Shown here piece by piece: positions 19,424-29,800 of a stretch of DNA of 64,000 nucleotides. The DNA lies in contig CM064530.1 of assembly GCA_032716605.1 (NCBI GenBank), positions 5,945,458 to 6,009,457 on the forward strand, written 5' to 3'. Every line of letters starts with the position of its first letter. Position 1 is the stretch's first letter. The position numbers were made by a program, and so were the translations under genes. The stretch comes from Paralithodes platypus. Lineage: Eukaryota; Arthropoda; Malacostraca; Decapoda; Lithodidae. Under the pieces are notes generated by a model. That model ran no database searches and was not told where the DNA came from. It worked only from the letters and a program-made list of their open reading frames with translations.

Positions 19424-19953
19424 GAGGGCGGCGGGTGCCCAACCCCGAAAAGGGTTGAAATAGGGGAGCTATCCCCCCGCCAAAGGCGGCTTTCTAGGGC
19501 CTTTCCTAGCTGATGCTGAGAGGATTGGGTTCTAGTCATGTGGTGATGGGCTGGTCTATCAGAGTGAGAACTGAGCGATCTCTGCCATACCCATAGCTTA
19601 CTCTGACTGTTCCTTTTACTTATATATTTTCTAGATCTCAAGTGACGGCGTCTCTTGCGTGGATTTACCTCCTAATCTACCAAGATTGGAATCCAAAGCG
19701 TCACATCTTTCCTTTGCCCCTCAACTTTCTCTTCATAATTGCTGAGGGGCACAGGGCCCTGGGTGGGGCTTTGGTTTCCCGGGCGTTTCCGCGCCCTCCT
19801 CAGCTCCCCGCCATGGAGTGGCTTCGGTCACCCAGGCTTTATTGTGGTCGGCGGGGAGGGTTCTGTGGGGGCGCTCGGTTGTGGCCTTGGCTTTGCTCGG
19901 GGCCTTGGGGCTGTTCGGCCAGGCAGCTTGGGGAAAAACAACAACAACAGAAG
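19424..19953 (+). mobile_element. ~530-bp retroposon with (AAC)n tail, full-length copy
   Basis: Starts near CGGGTGCCCAACCCCGAAAA, contains GGGCTGGTCTATCAGAGTGA, AGCGTCACAT, GAGGGGCACAGGGCCCTGGG and GGGGCTGTTCGGCCAGGCAG, and ends AACAACAACAAC. Same length and order at 56293-56822; 5'-truncated copies at 30534-30956 and 52795-53213. The variable 5' end with a fixed 3' tail is typical of retroposition. I see no clear A/B boxes, so it could be a SINE or a LINE 3' end. ORFs across it (such as 19642-20064) recur with the repeat and are not genes. Confidence 0.75.
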
Positions 19954-20054
19954 GAGGGGAGGTGGAAGAGTGATATTTGGCATGGCCCAGGGGCAAAAAA
20001 AAAAAAAAAAAACAAAAAAAAAAATCTGTGTTTTAAATTGATTTTTTTTCCCCC

Positions 20055-21208
20055 TGACTCTTAACCTAACAAGTGCGCATGGGGGTAATTAAACACCTCT
20101 CCCTGTGCGCATGTATTTGAGGTGTTTCCGTCACTAAAATATTAATTTTACCATAAATAGCATTAATACTTATCCATACGCGCCTATTATGGGTTGATTA
20201 TAAAGGTATTAACCTGAAACGACAATAAAACGAGTGAAAACAGCGTTTGGATGGTCAAAATCGGAGATATAGCCCGCGAGTTGTATAATGTATGGGTAAG
20301 GCAAGCTGCTTTCCCGCCAATTTCCCCCAAGGCCACTGAGACACAGTCGATCGATACTCTCTCTCTCTCTTGCACTCGTTTGCTATCAGTGATGACAACG
20401 CCCTGCTTGCAACTCGCTAATGTTAGCACGAAAATATACCTCAGAATAAGGGAATAACAGGGAAAATAGGTGATAACTGAAGGAGAGGAGGAAAGTGGGG
20501 AAGGAGGGGAGGTAGAGGACTGAGATTTTGCATGGCCCAGGGGCCAATTTTTTTTTTTTTTTTTTTTTTCGATGTCAAAAGTTGATTTTTTTTTCTCTGA
20601 CTCTTAACCCGGGAGCTGAGGGGAGACTCTTAAGAGTTCCCCCGGCGCACTGCGGGGAGACTCTTAAGAGTCAGAGAAAAAAAAAAATCTTATTTTTTGT
20701 TTTTTTTTATTTTATTTTTTTTTTTTGGCCCCTGGGCCATGCAAAATCTCAGTCCTCTACCTCCCCCACTTTCCTCCTCTCCTTCAGTTATCACCTATTT
20801 TCCCTGTTATTCCCTTATTCTGAGGTATATTTTCGTGCTAACATTAGAAATCCGATTGGAGGGTGTGGTCATCACTGATAGCAAGTGAGTGCAAGAGAGA
20901 GAGAGAGAGTATCGATCGACTGTGTCTCAGTGGCCTTGGGGGAAATTGGCGGGAAAGCAGATTGCCTCACCCATACATTATACAACTCGCGGGCTATATC
21001 TCCGAATTTGACCATCCAAACGCTGTTTTCACTCGTTTTATTGTTGTTTCAGGTTAATACCTTTATAATCAACCCATAATAGGTGCATATGGATAAGTAT
21101 TAATGCTATTAATGGCACAATGAATATTTTAGTGACGGAAACACCTCAAATACGTCAGCACAGGGGGACGTTTCCAATTACCCCCATGCGCACTTCAGAG
21201 GTTAAGAG
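20055..21208. repeat. 1.15-kb palindrome (inverted repeat arms ~500 bp)
   Basis: Left arm 20055-20570 runs from CTTAACC...GTGCGCATGGGG through the (CT)n block to CATGGCCCAGGGGCCA and a T run. Right arm 20700-21208 is its reverse complement in order. The central ~120 bp and the right flank hold four perfect ACTCTTAAGAGT palindromes (20636, 20670, 21225, 21284). A related, diverged stretch is at 54000-54320. No coding sequence. Confidence 0.88.
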
Positions 21209-22657
21209 TCAGTCCGCCGTGGGAACTCTTAAGAGTCTCCCGCAGTTCCCGGGTTAAGAGTCTTCCCGCAGTCCGCCGGGGGAACTCTTAAGAGTCTTCC
21301 CGCAGTTCCCGGGTTAATAGAATTTTTCGAGGGTTGACACTTATTTTAACATGGAGTATAGGCTATATTACATTCTAAATGAAATTTAAAAAATCTGTGA
21401 AAATTCTTGGGTTGTTTATATAATAGAAGTTACTGTGGGACACGTAATATGTTGAAGGGGGAGCTCTGCCCCCTCTAAACACCCGTCACTTATGTCATCA
21501 TAATCTGTTGTACTTCATAGGGGGTCCAATTAAGGAGAAAGTGAATTAACAGACGAAATTAGGCCGCAACTACAATAACATAGCGGGCCGCCGTTTATGG
21601 GAGACTGGTTCAATGTTATTTAATGCCACGAATTTTGTTGATATATTTGAAGATTAATAGTGAATCTATATGCTGTAAAGATCATAACAACATTTGTTTT
21701 AACCCTCGGCAAAACCTAATAAAAAAGTATGGTACTAAAATTTCTTTTTCGTAACAAGGTTGTCAATACGGTACTTCCAGTTATCGATAGCTCTAAAGAT
21801 CATAAATTATGAAAATGTGTTAAACTCTCTGAAAAACCTAATATAAAAGTATGGTATTAACATTTAATTTTCGTAACAAGGTTGTCAATACGGTACTTTC
21901 CCGTTATCAATGTACAATCAAAGCTGAAGATTGCAGAGTAAACACCGTAGACTTCATCGGCTGCCTTTCACCTTCGTATAATCGACAGCCAATTTATTTT
22001 TTTTCTTTACTAAGGGAGTAGTACTCAACCAGCAGGGGTGTGGGGGCAGCAGCCCCCACCCATAATACTAGGTTAGGTTAGGTAAGGTAGTTAGGTTAGG
22101 CTAATGTCTTTTCAAATCACTATCTGGGGCGTGTCTCAACATCGATCAATAGGCCTAATGGGGAAAATAGGTTTTCCCGAGATTTCTAATTAATTACAAA
22201 CACTATATATTGATGCAAATGAACAATTTTTTTTATAAAAAACACAGGAAAATTTGTGGTATTAATACAAAAATTCCGAGACTTTTTACACATCATTTTC
22301 AATGTTAATTTTCTCCCTTAATCGATTTTTCCAAATTATCAAACTTACATAAAAATTAAGTACAGTTTATAGGGATTCCAACATGCATTTCAAAATTGTC
22401 ATGAAAATTGGGGGGTGGTTTGCTTAATATATACCGCCTAACCTAACAACCTTACCTAACCTATCCTAGTATTATGGGTGGGGGCTGCCGCCCCCACACC
22501 CCCGCTATTAGACATCTTTGATAGATTTTTGGTGTATTTTTCTGTGAAAAGGGTATTTTTTCAATTTGTCAATAACGAAAATCCTCCATGCGGACTATAT
22601 GGAGAAAAATATGGCGAATCTGTTGGTGCCTATTTTCCCTAATAAATTGTTTGGGTA

Positions 22658-22912
22658 GGATGTAGTGAGCGGGCGTACCGCCATCTGTGTTTACATTACG
22701 CGTAGTGGTGTCTGACCTTTCCCATCATGTTCCCGTCTATTTTAACCTAACCTAACCTAACCTAACCTAGTATTCATGTAGTAATGACAGGGGGGGGCAA
22801 ATAGCAGAAAATATAGCGTCGAAATAGACGGGAACGTAAGTGCGACCGCGGCGATCGCCCTATGTAAACAATGACGATCGTACGCCCGAACTCTACATAC
22901 ATCCCAATTGTT
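22658..22912. repeat. Inverted repeat enclosing a (CCTAA)n run
   Basis: GGATGTAG...GGGCGTACCGCC...TGTTTACAT on the left pairs with ATGTAAACA...CGTACGCCC...CTACATACATCC on the right. Between them lie (CCTAA)5 at 22744-22768 and CCCGTCTATT / AATAGACGGG. A half copy is at 7990-8130. Confidence 0.65.
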
Positions 22913-23406
22913 TCTAATAAGGCGGATGTAGTGTCCTTGAAGATTATCGATTTTTCACAAGCACTGAGTCGTTACCGTCCCTCATGACTCTCATGAGCAA
23001 GGGGATGGGTAGTACCGTAGACGGTAGTATTAGCCTACAGGACCCCAATGGAAATACGCCTAATCAGCCTTATTGGGCTATCCTTAACTGGCTTAGCATG
23101 TGCTAGCTTTAAGAACTATTATTATTATTATTAGGCATAAAATTTAGGCCTAGGCCTAGCCTATTATTATTACTATTACTCCTGTCAGTCACGGCAGCCA
23201 TAGCCTAGGCTAGGCATTATTCCAGATTTTTCAACCTAAACTTTCTGAGCTTTCTGAACAGTGAGCTGCGAGCAAGAACGTTTTTACATTTAAAAATTTA
23301 GGCTAGGCCTATTTTCTAGTTTCTAGTTTTAGAAAAAAATTGTCTAGCCTAGGCTAAATCTAGCTAGAATAAAATGGAAAGGACATCTCCGTAGTCAGTG
23401 AAGGGT

Positions 23407-23721
23407 TAACCCTCGGAATCCGGGAGGCCTCATATGAGGCAAAAACAAATATTGGCAGGAATCCGGGAGGCGGCGGCCTCATATGAGGCAAAATGTGCAG
23501 GTAAAAATCGTCATAACACGGCAACCACGCGTCGTATCGATGTCATCTTGCCGGCATTCTATAGACAACAAAAAGTTCTACAATTTGCAAAAAAAAAATG
23601 ACTGCTCTAGGTGGTCTCAATCAGTAGTTACGGTACTGAATTATGAAGTTTGCCTGTACCAAAAGGGCCCCGGACTCAGCGATCGGGATCATATGAGGCC
23701 CCCCCCGGATTTCGTGGGTTA
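23407..23721. mobile_element. TTAA-ended MITE with CCTCATATGAGG cores
   Basis: Runs from GGTTAACCC to GGGTTAA, with CCTCATATGAGG palindromes near the ends. Same family as 40031-40277, whose insertion into another MITE shows TTAA target duplication. Confidence 0.65.
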
Positions 23722-24573
23722 AACTACAGTACTTATTAGCCTAAGTGGAGATGAGTCGGTTTTCTGGCCCCCTTCTCCCTCATGTTTAGACTAGCCCCAT
23801 TTGTTTTCAGATTTTGTGATGTTCGGCTCATTAGTTTTCAGATTTGAAGACCTTGTCCTTTTGTCCTATTTCTTTATTGATATCAAGACCTTTTGTTCCA
23901 TTTAGGTGTCGATTTTTTCCTTGCGAGCGAGCCTGTAATTTTTTTTTCTATTGAAAAATTTACAAATTTATTTTGAAGGGGGTCTAGGTGTTTTTTAAGC
24001 TTGATGGTGTAGGGAGGAAACTAATACAAAAATATAGAAAGATTAATAAAGAAGCTAATAAATGAGCCCATCCCCACTTAAATAAATAAATAAGGTAAAT
24101 ATCCTGTTTAACACCGGGGAAAATTTTTACAAGTATTTTGTATTTTTCCCCTTTTTTTTTTTTTTTTTTTTTAGTTGTGTTATTTTATGAACCCCATCGG
24201 AAATTGCAAAACAAACATTATCCATCAATCTTAAGACACCAAAGCAACAAAACATATTCGCTCGCTCTCGATCACATTTCCGGCAATTTTGACTGCCGTG
24301 GGATACAAAAATAAGTTGAGGGAGGCTTTGCCCTCCTCACCCCCCCATGACTTATTGTCATCATCATATATGTTGCCAGCAGGGGGCATGAACAGAATAA
24401 AACAAAAACTAAAGCGAAACCGCGAGCGTACGACCTATGTAAACATGACGACTGTCGGCCGGATACGACAACCTTAGATTTTTTGTTAGTTATTCAGGGC
24501 GTATATTATAATGAATTACCGACGGTTTGGACATATATGGCAATGAAGTACCGGTACATGACATTTTCTTACA

Positions 24574-26269
24574 GTTTCTTACAGTAGATCCTCTGGAAAA
24601 AGGCAAACTAGGCCTGTGTATCCAGCTCAGTACCAGTACTTGCACTGCTGCGGTCGTTCACGGTGTTGGCGGCGGCGGTAGCAGACGCAACATTTTTACT
24701 ATTCTGTATTTTTGCTTTATAATCAAACTTCAAATCTTGTCTTCCCCATGCTTTATCAAGATTACTTTCAAACTCCCTTATTGATTCGGAATCGACTACA
24801 TACTGGGGCAGTGCGTTCCACTCTTATCACAAAATGAGTTCTTTGCCTTCTCAAGACTATTTCTTTCTTTGTAAATTTTCTTAGAGTGTCCTCTCGTTCT
24901 TGTTCCCTCCCGCATCAAGAAGATACCTTCACACACATCATCATACTTTCCTGACACTATCTTAAAAGTCTCTATCATATCCCCTCTCTTTCTCCTATAT
25001 GTGTCGGAAGCCCCAGTGTCCTCAACCTCTGCTCATAGCCCGCGTTCTTCAACGTTGGTTTTAGCTTACTAGCTCTCCACTGCTTCTATATCCTTTACCA
25101 TATATAGAGCCCACACCTGGTTCGCATATTCCAGGTGCGGCCTAACCAGCGCTGTATAGAGATTCCTGAAGATTTCTTCGCCAAGTGACACAAATGTCCT
25201 CCTTATCAGCCCTACAATTCTATTGGCTTTGTTTATCTTTTCCGCTAAATGTTCTGAGAAATTTAACTTATTGTCTATCACTACTCCTATATCCTTTTCT
25301 GCATTCACTTCCTCCATCGCTTCATACATACTGTATCCTACCTTGTCTATCTTGCTTGTCCCAATCCGCATGTACTGTACAGTACTTGCATTTTTTTGGA
25401 TGAAAAGGCATTAACCAATGCTCAGACCATCCCTTCATGCCCTCCACATCTCCTTGAAGCAAACTCACATCTTCCTTACTCCTCACTCTTCTATACAGCT
25501 TAGTGTCATCCGCATACAGGTATACCTCACTTCCATTAGTTATAACTTCAGGTAAGTCGTTGATAAATATAACGAACAGTAGTGGTCCCAACACAGATCC
25601 CTGAGGTACCCCACTTGTAATTTCCCTCCACCCCGAGCCCATTCCATTCACCAGTACCCTCTGTCTCTGATCTTTCAGGAAGGCTTCTATCCATTTCACA
25701 CATTTCTCCCCTATAGTATAGCTTCTAACTTTCTCTATTAACCTTTTATGTGGGACCTTATCGAAGGCCTTCATAAAATCGCAATATACCACGTCTATTA
25801 CATCACCATCCTCTAGAATTTGCATCCAATCACCTACCACCTTAATTAGCTGTAGTACCGTCGACCTCCCTGGTAAGAATCCGAACTGTCTCCCACTGAA
25901 AAGTTGGTTTGATTTCATATGCTCCATTATTCCTTCTCTAATTACCGTTTCCATTAGTTTACACACAATACTTGTCAAACTGACTGGTCTATAATTTCCT
26001 GGGTCATTTCTGTTTCCTTTCTTAAATATAGCTGTTATGTTCGCCTCTCTCCAGTCCATCGGGATTTGTCCTGTATTAAACGATACCTCAAATAACATTT
26101 TCAATGGCTCTACCAACATCTCACCTCCTTCCTTTAAGATTCTTGGGTGTATCCCATCCGGTCCCGGGGACTTACTTCTGTTAATTTTTTCTATAGCCCT
26201 TCTTATTCTAGCATGGGAAAACTCTATTAGTTCTAGTGCTGGTGCCTGTTTGATGGGAATAGTAGGCAC
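24574..26269 (-). mobile_element. CR1-like LINE, minus strand, near-complete RT
   Basis: 26269-25380 encodes an RT with KSPGPDGIHPRIL, DPGNYRPVSLTSIVCK, CDFMKAFDKVPH, SGVPQGSVLGPLLF and YADDTKLY. A frameshift near 25380 is followed by the thumb/C-terminal region (25371-25069: KINKANRIVGLIRRTF, LYTALVRPHLEYANQVW) and a last part at 24796-24978. The 3' UTR contains a GGCGGCGGCGG block (24670-24682). Endonuclease absent. It is the left arm of the inverted pair with 27779-29205. Confidence 0.85.
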
Positions 26270-26717
26270 TGCATAACTAATATATTTGCCTAAATAATAT
26301 AGCGATGGTTTCGACCCGGTGTTAAACTGGATAAATTCCAGAATTAATATTCCAGTCTTAGAACCAAATTGTCCCAGCTAGACCCCACGCATGTGACTCA
26401 TACAGTACTGTATACGGATCTATATATACTGTAGGTCTCCCTTGATTTATGATTAGGTTACGTTCCTGAAAACTCGATCTTAAATAGAAAAATTGTATAG
26501 CGAACCCTAAAATTTATGGGGTAAACGACGATGCATTCTGGGACCAGCCAAAACCCAAACCCAAACACCTAAAACCCTATAATAATATCGTAAATCGGGG
26601 CATCGGTACTGTACTCATTTTACATTCTCCCGTACTTTTTTTCCAGATTTACAATGATGTAGTCAACTCTACCGTAGGAGTTTGATACGGATATCAGATT
26701 CAGTGCGAGGAGTTGAT
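26270..26717. other. MITE remnant and presumed 5' flank of the NLR-like gene
   Basis: 26432-26620 is a diverged one-sided copy of the CTCGATTTAYGAT MITE also seen at 6975-7185. From 26640 there is a good polypyrimidine tract and AG (CTTTTTTTTCCAG, ending 26646) that could be the acceptor of a 5' UTR exon. No TATA box can be defended. Confidence 0.4.
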
Positions 26718-26801
26718 ATGCGAAAAAATTTGCTTGACCTGTGTGTGATATCGTGCCCTGTTGATCACATCCTTGAGCCGAGCTTCAAGATGGACAATAT
26801 G
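26718..26801 (+). CDS. NLR-like gene exon 1: first half of CARD-like domain
   Basis: 28 codons, MRKNLLDL ... VDHILEPSFKMDNM, ending at ATG/GTAAGT in phase 0. The frame has a stop at 26655-26657, so the first in-frame Met is 26718. Joined to exon 2, the helix pattern resembles a CARD: RKNLLDL as helix 1, VDHILEPSF as helix 2. Chosen on phase, donor quality and fit; this is the least certain exon. A 5' UTR exon may lie upstream. Confidence 0.5.
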
Positions 26802-29800
26802 GTAAGTGCAGCCCATGCCACATCCTTGAGTAAGTTTAACCCCTTCATTACCGAGCCATCTTTTCCATTGTATTCTGGCAATGATTAGATGGTTTTATTT
26901 AACTTAGGAAGGACATGAAGTAATTAAAAGGCTTCAAAGTATCTCAAGTCACCCTTTTAACTACCAAAGATCCTTCCTTAGCGCTAAACATTTTTGAAAT
27001 AATAGAAAAAGTCATGCTTGGTACAGAAGGGATTAACCCCCTGAGGATCATGACGCGTTTCGACATTTTATTCTGGCTATCATTAGACGATATTATACCG
27101 CTTAGGAAGGGTTCATGGGAATTATAAGGGTAAAAACTATCTCAATCAACCCTCTGATTTCCATACACCCTATCTAATCTGAAGAAAATTGTCTAATAAT
27201 CCAGCTAGTCAGAAAACCGAAAAGAAGTGCGTCATCGATCCTCAGGGTTAAAAATGGACAATCAGGTAAGTGCCAACTGGAGACCCTGTAGTAATGGAGA
27301 TCAACCAACCTCTGCCATATTGGTTTCATTATACCCGGTACCCTGTTTCTTTTCAACTGACGGTAAATTGCAAAGCTTCCATCAAGATTTCTGTTATTTA
27401 GAAGATTTTGTAGCGAAATAAGATACTAATTATATATACTTGGTCTAAATATGATGCAGAGACATAGTAGTTTCAGATTTTTCCATTACGGTACGTACAG
27501 TATCGAGAAATTAGCTGCTAATGGATTCAATTTACCGTCAGATGAAATGAAACAGAGTTTAGTCTCTCTTTACATTCATACAATCTATACCTATAGGCTA
27601 CTAAACATTTGGCTTAAATTGGCTATGCTGGTACAGTACAGTACAAGATATATAGTTTGGCCTTTGGGTCAAAATTCTATCTGATCAAAAATATAATATC
27701 ATCCTGTTGTTTGTTCATTATGGTAGGCTACTAAAATTATATCTAATGAGAAAAATGGCCGATCTCTCTTACAACAGTTTGACAAGTGTTGTGTGTAAAC
27801 TAATGGAAACGGTAATTAGAGAAGGAATAATGGATCATATGAAGTCAAACCAACTTTTCAGTGGGAGACAGTTCGGATTCTTGCCGGGGAGGTCGACGGT
27901 ACTACAGCTAATTAAGGTGGTAGATGATTGGATGCAAATTCTAGAAGATGGTGATGTAATAGACGTGGTATATTGCGATTTTATGAAGGCCTTCGATAAG
28001 GTCCCACATAAAAGGTTAATAGAGAAAGTTAGAAGCTATTATATAGGGGAGAAATGTGTGAAATGGATAGAAGCCTTCCTGAAAGATTGGAGACAGAGGG
28101 TACTGGTGAATGGAATAGGCTCGGGGTGGAGGGAAATTACAAGTGGGGTACCTCAGGGATCTGTGTTGGGACCACTGCTGTTCGTTATATTTATCAACGA
28201 CTTGCCTGAAGTTATAACTAATGGAAGTGAGGTATACCTGTATGCGGATGACACTAAACTGTATAGAAGAGTGAGGAGTAAGGAAGATATGGGTTTGCTT
28301 CAAGGAGATGTGGAGGGCATGAAGGGATGGTCTGAGCATTGGTTAATGCCTTTTCATCCAAAAAAATGCAAGTACATGCGGATTGGGACAAGCAAGATAG
28401 ACAAGGTAGGATACAGTATGTATGAAGCGATGGAGGAAGTGAGTGCAGAAAAGGATATAGGAGTAGTGATAGACAATAAGTTAAATTTCTCAGAACATTT
28501 AGCGGAAAAGATAAACAAAGCCAATTGAATTGTAGGGCTGATAAGGAGGACATTTGTGTCACTTGACGAAGAAATCTTCAGGAATCTGTATACAGCGCTG
28601 GTTAGGCCGCACCTGGAATATGCAAACCAGGTGTGGGCTCCATATATGGTAAAGGATATAGAAGCAGTGGAGAAAGTGCAGAGGAGAGCTAGCAAGCTGG
28701 TACCAACGTTGAAGAACGCGGGCTATGAGCAGAGGTTGAGGACACTGGGGCTTCCGACACTGGCATATAGGAGAAGGAGAGGGGATATGATAGAGACTTT
28801 TAAGATAGTGTCAGGAAAGTACGATGAGGATGTGTGTGAAGGTATCTTCTTGATGCGGGAGGGAACAAGAACGAGAGGACACTCTAAGAAAATTTATAAA
28901 GAAAGAAATAGGCTTGAGAAGGCAAAGAACTCATTTTGTGATAGAGTGGTAAATGGGAACGCACTGCCCCAGTATGTAGTCGATTCCGAATCAATAAGGG
29001 AGTTTGAAAGTAATCTTGATAAAGCATGGGAAGACATGATTTGAAGTTTGATTATAAAACAAAAATACAGAATAGTAAAAATGTTGCGTCTGCTACCGCC
29101 GCCGCCAACACCGTGAACGACCGCAGCAGTGCAAGTACTGGTACTGAGCTGGATACACAGGCCTAGTTTGCCTTTTTCCAGAGGATCTACTGTAAGAAAC
29201 TAAGAACAGGATATCTAGTGCAACCTAATATCCTGGTCATACATAAAAAATGGTAATTCATCAGGGCTCAATTTGTATACTAGCGAGGACATCCATGGAA
29301 AGTGCACCAGGTTGCAAATACCCTTCTCTAGTACTAGTTACTAGTATTTGAGTGTCAATGTATGAGTGAACAGTATTAGGCTGTCTGACCATGAGTCAGA
29401 GCGGGTGGTATTGGATGAAACTTAGTGCTCTATTAATTTTGGTGTTAGGCTGCTACGCTACAGGCTCGGGCAGGGTGTCAAACGAGAGATTTATACCAGT
29501 CTTTTTTAACATTATTACTAAATAGTTATATTTGTGTTTTTTTTGTGTTTGGAAGTGATATATTGGCCAAAACAATGCTATTTCATGTTATTTGTCTTGT
29601 ATTCCATCTCATATTCATTCAAGTCTTTGCACAAACTTACCCTGCTTTGACACCCTGGGCCCGAGCCGTGGCATGGTCAGTAGCGCATCTGACTGCTGAC
29701 CGAAGGGTCTGCTGTTCTATCCCATGGCGTGCCCTTGATAGACGGCAAGAGTTTGGGCATCTCGGTCTAGCAATTTGTGGCAAATGTCCAGTAAAGTCCC

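Larger units (their letters stand above)
16479..20054. other. Repeat-dense stretch without a gene
   Basis: Contains TAGGCCTAGGC-rich DNA, two CTT runs (16988, 17170), the ~290-bp CCTAACC repeat (17205-17490), an inverted repeat (17805-18535), direct repeats with AGTTGGCTCGGGTTTT (17704 and 18601) and a CCTAACC plus GC-hairpin unit at 18775-18855. No ORF here looks like a protein gene. Confidence 0.6.
21209..24570. other. Repeat-dense stretch without a gene
   Basis: Contains a ~115-bp tandem duplication (21670-21780 and 21795-21905, AACAAGGTTGTCAATACGGT), copy 3 of the CCTAACC repeat (22436-22650), an inverted repeat with CCCGTCTATT / AATAGACGGG (22658-22912) enclosing the longest CCTAACC run (22744-22768), a TTAA-ended MITE (23407-23721) and a diverged element at 23745-24090. 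No ORF looks genic. Confidence 0.6.

Noticed and set aside
19642..20064. 140-aa ORF and its relatives at 30748, 52896 and 56510
   Set aside because: The same ORF recurs only with the (AAC)n retroposon, and its frame is not kept beyond the shared repeat.
22744..22768. A true telomere or chromosome-fusion scar
   Set aside because: Only five CCTAA units, flanked by dispersed repeats on both sides and matched by shorter runs in the same repeat family.
25322..26269. 315-aa ORF as a host reverse transcriptase gene
   Set aside because: Standard CR1-like LINE RT, frameshifted, with a second copy 2 kb away in inverse orientation.
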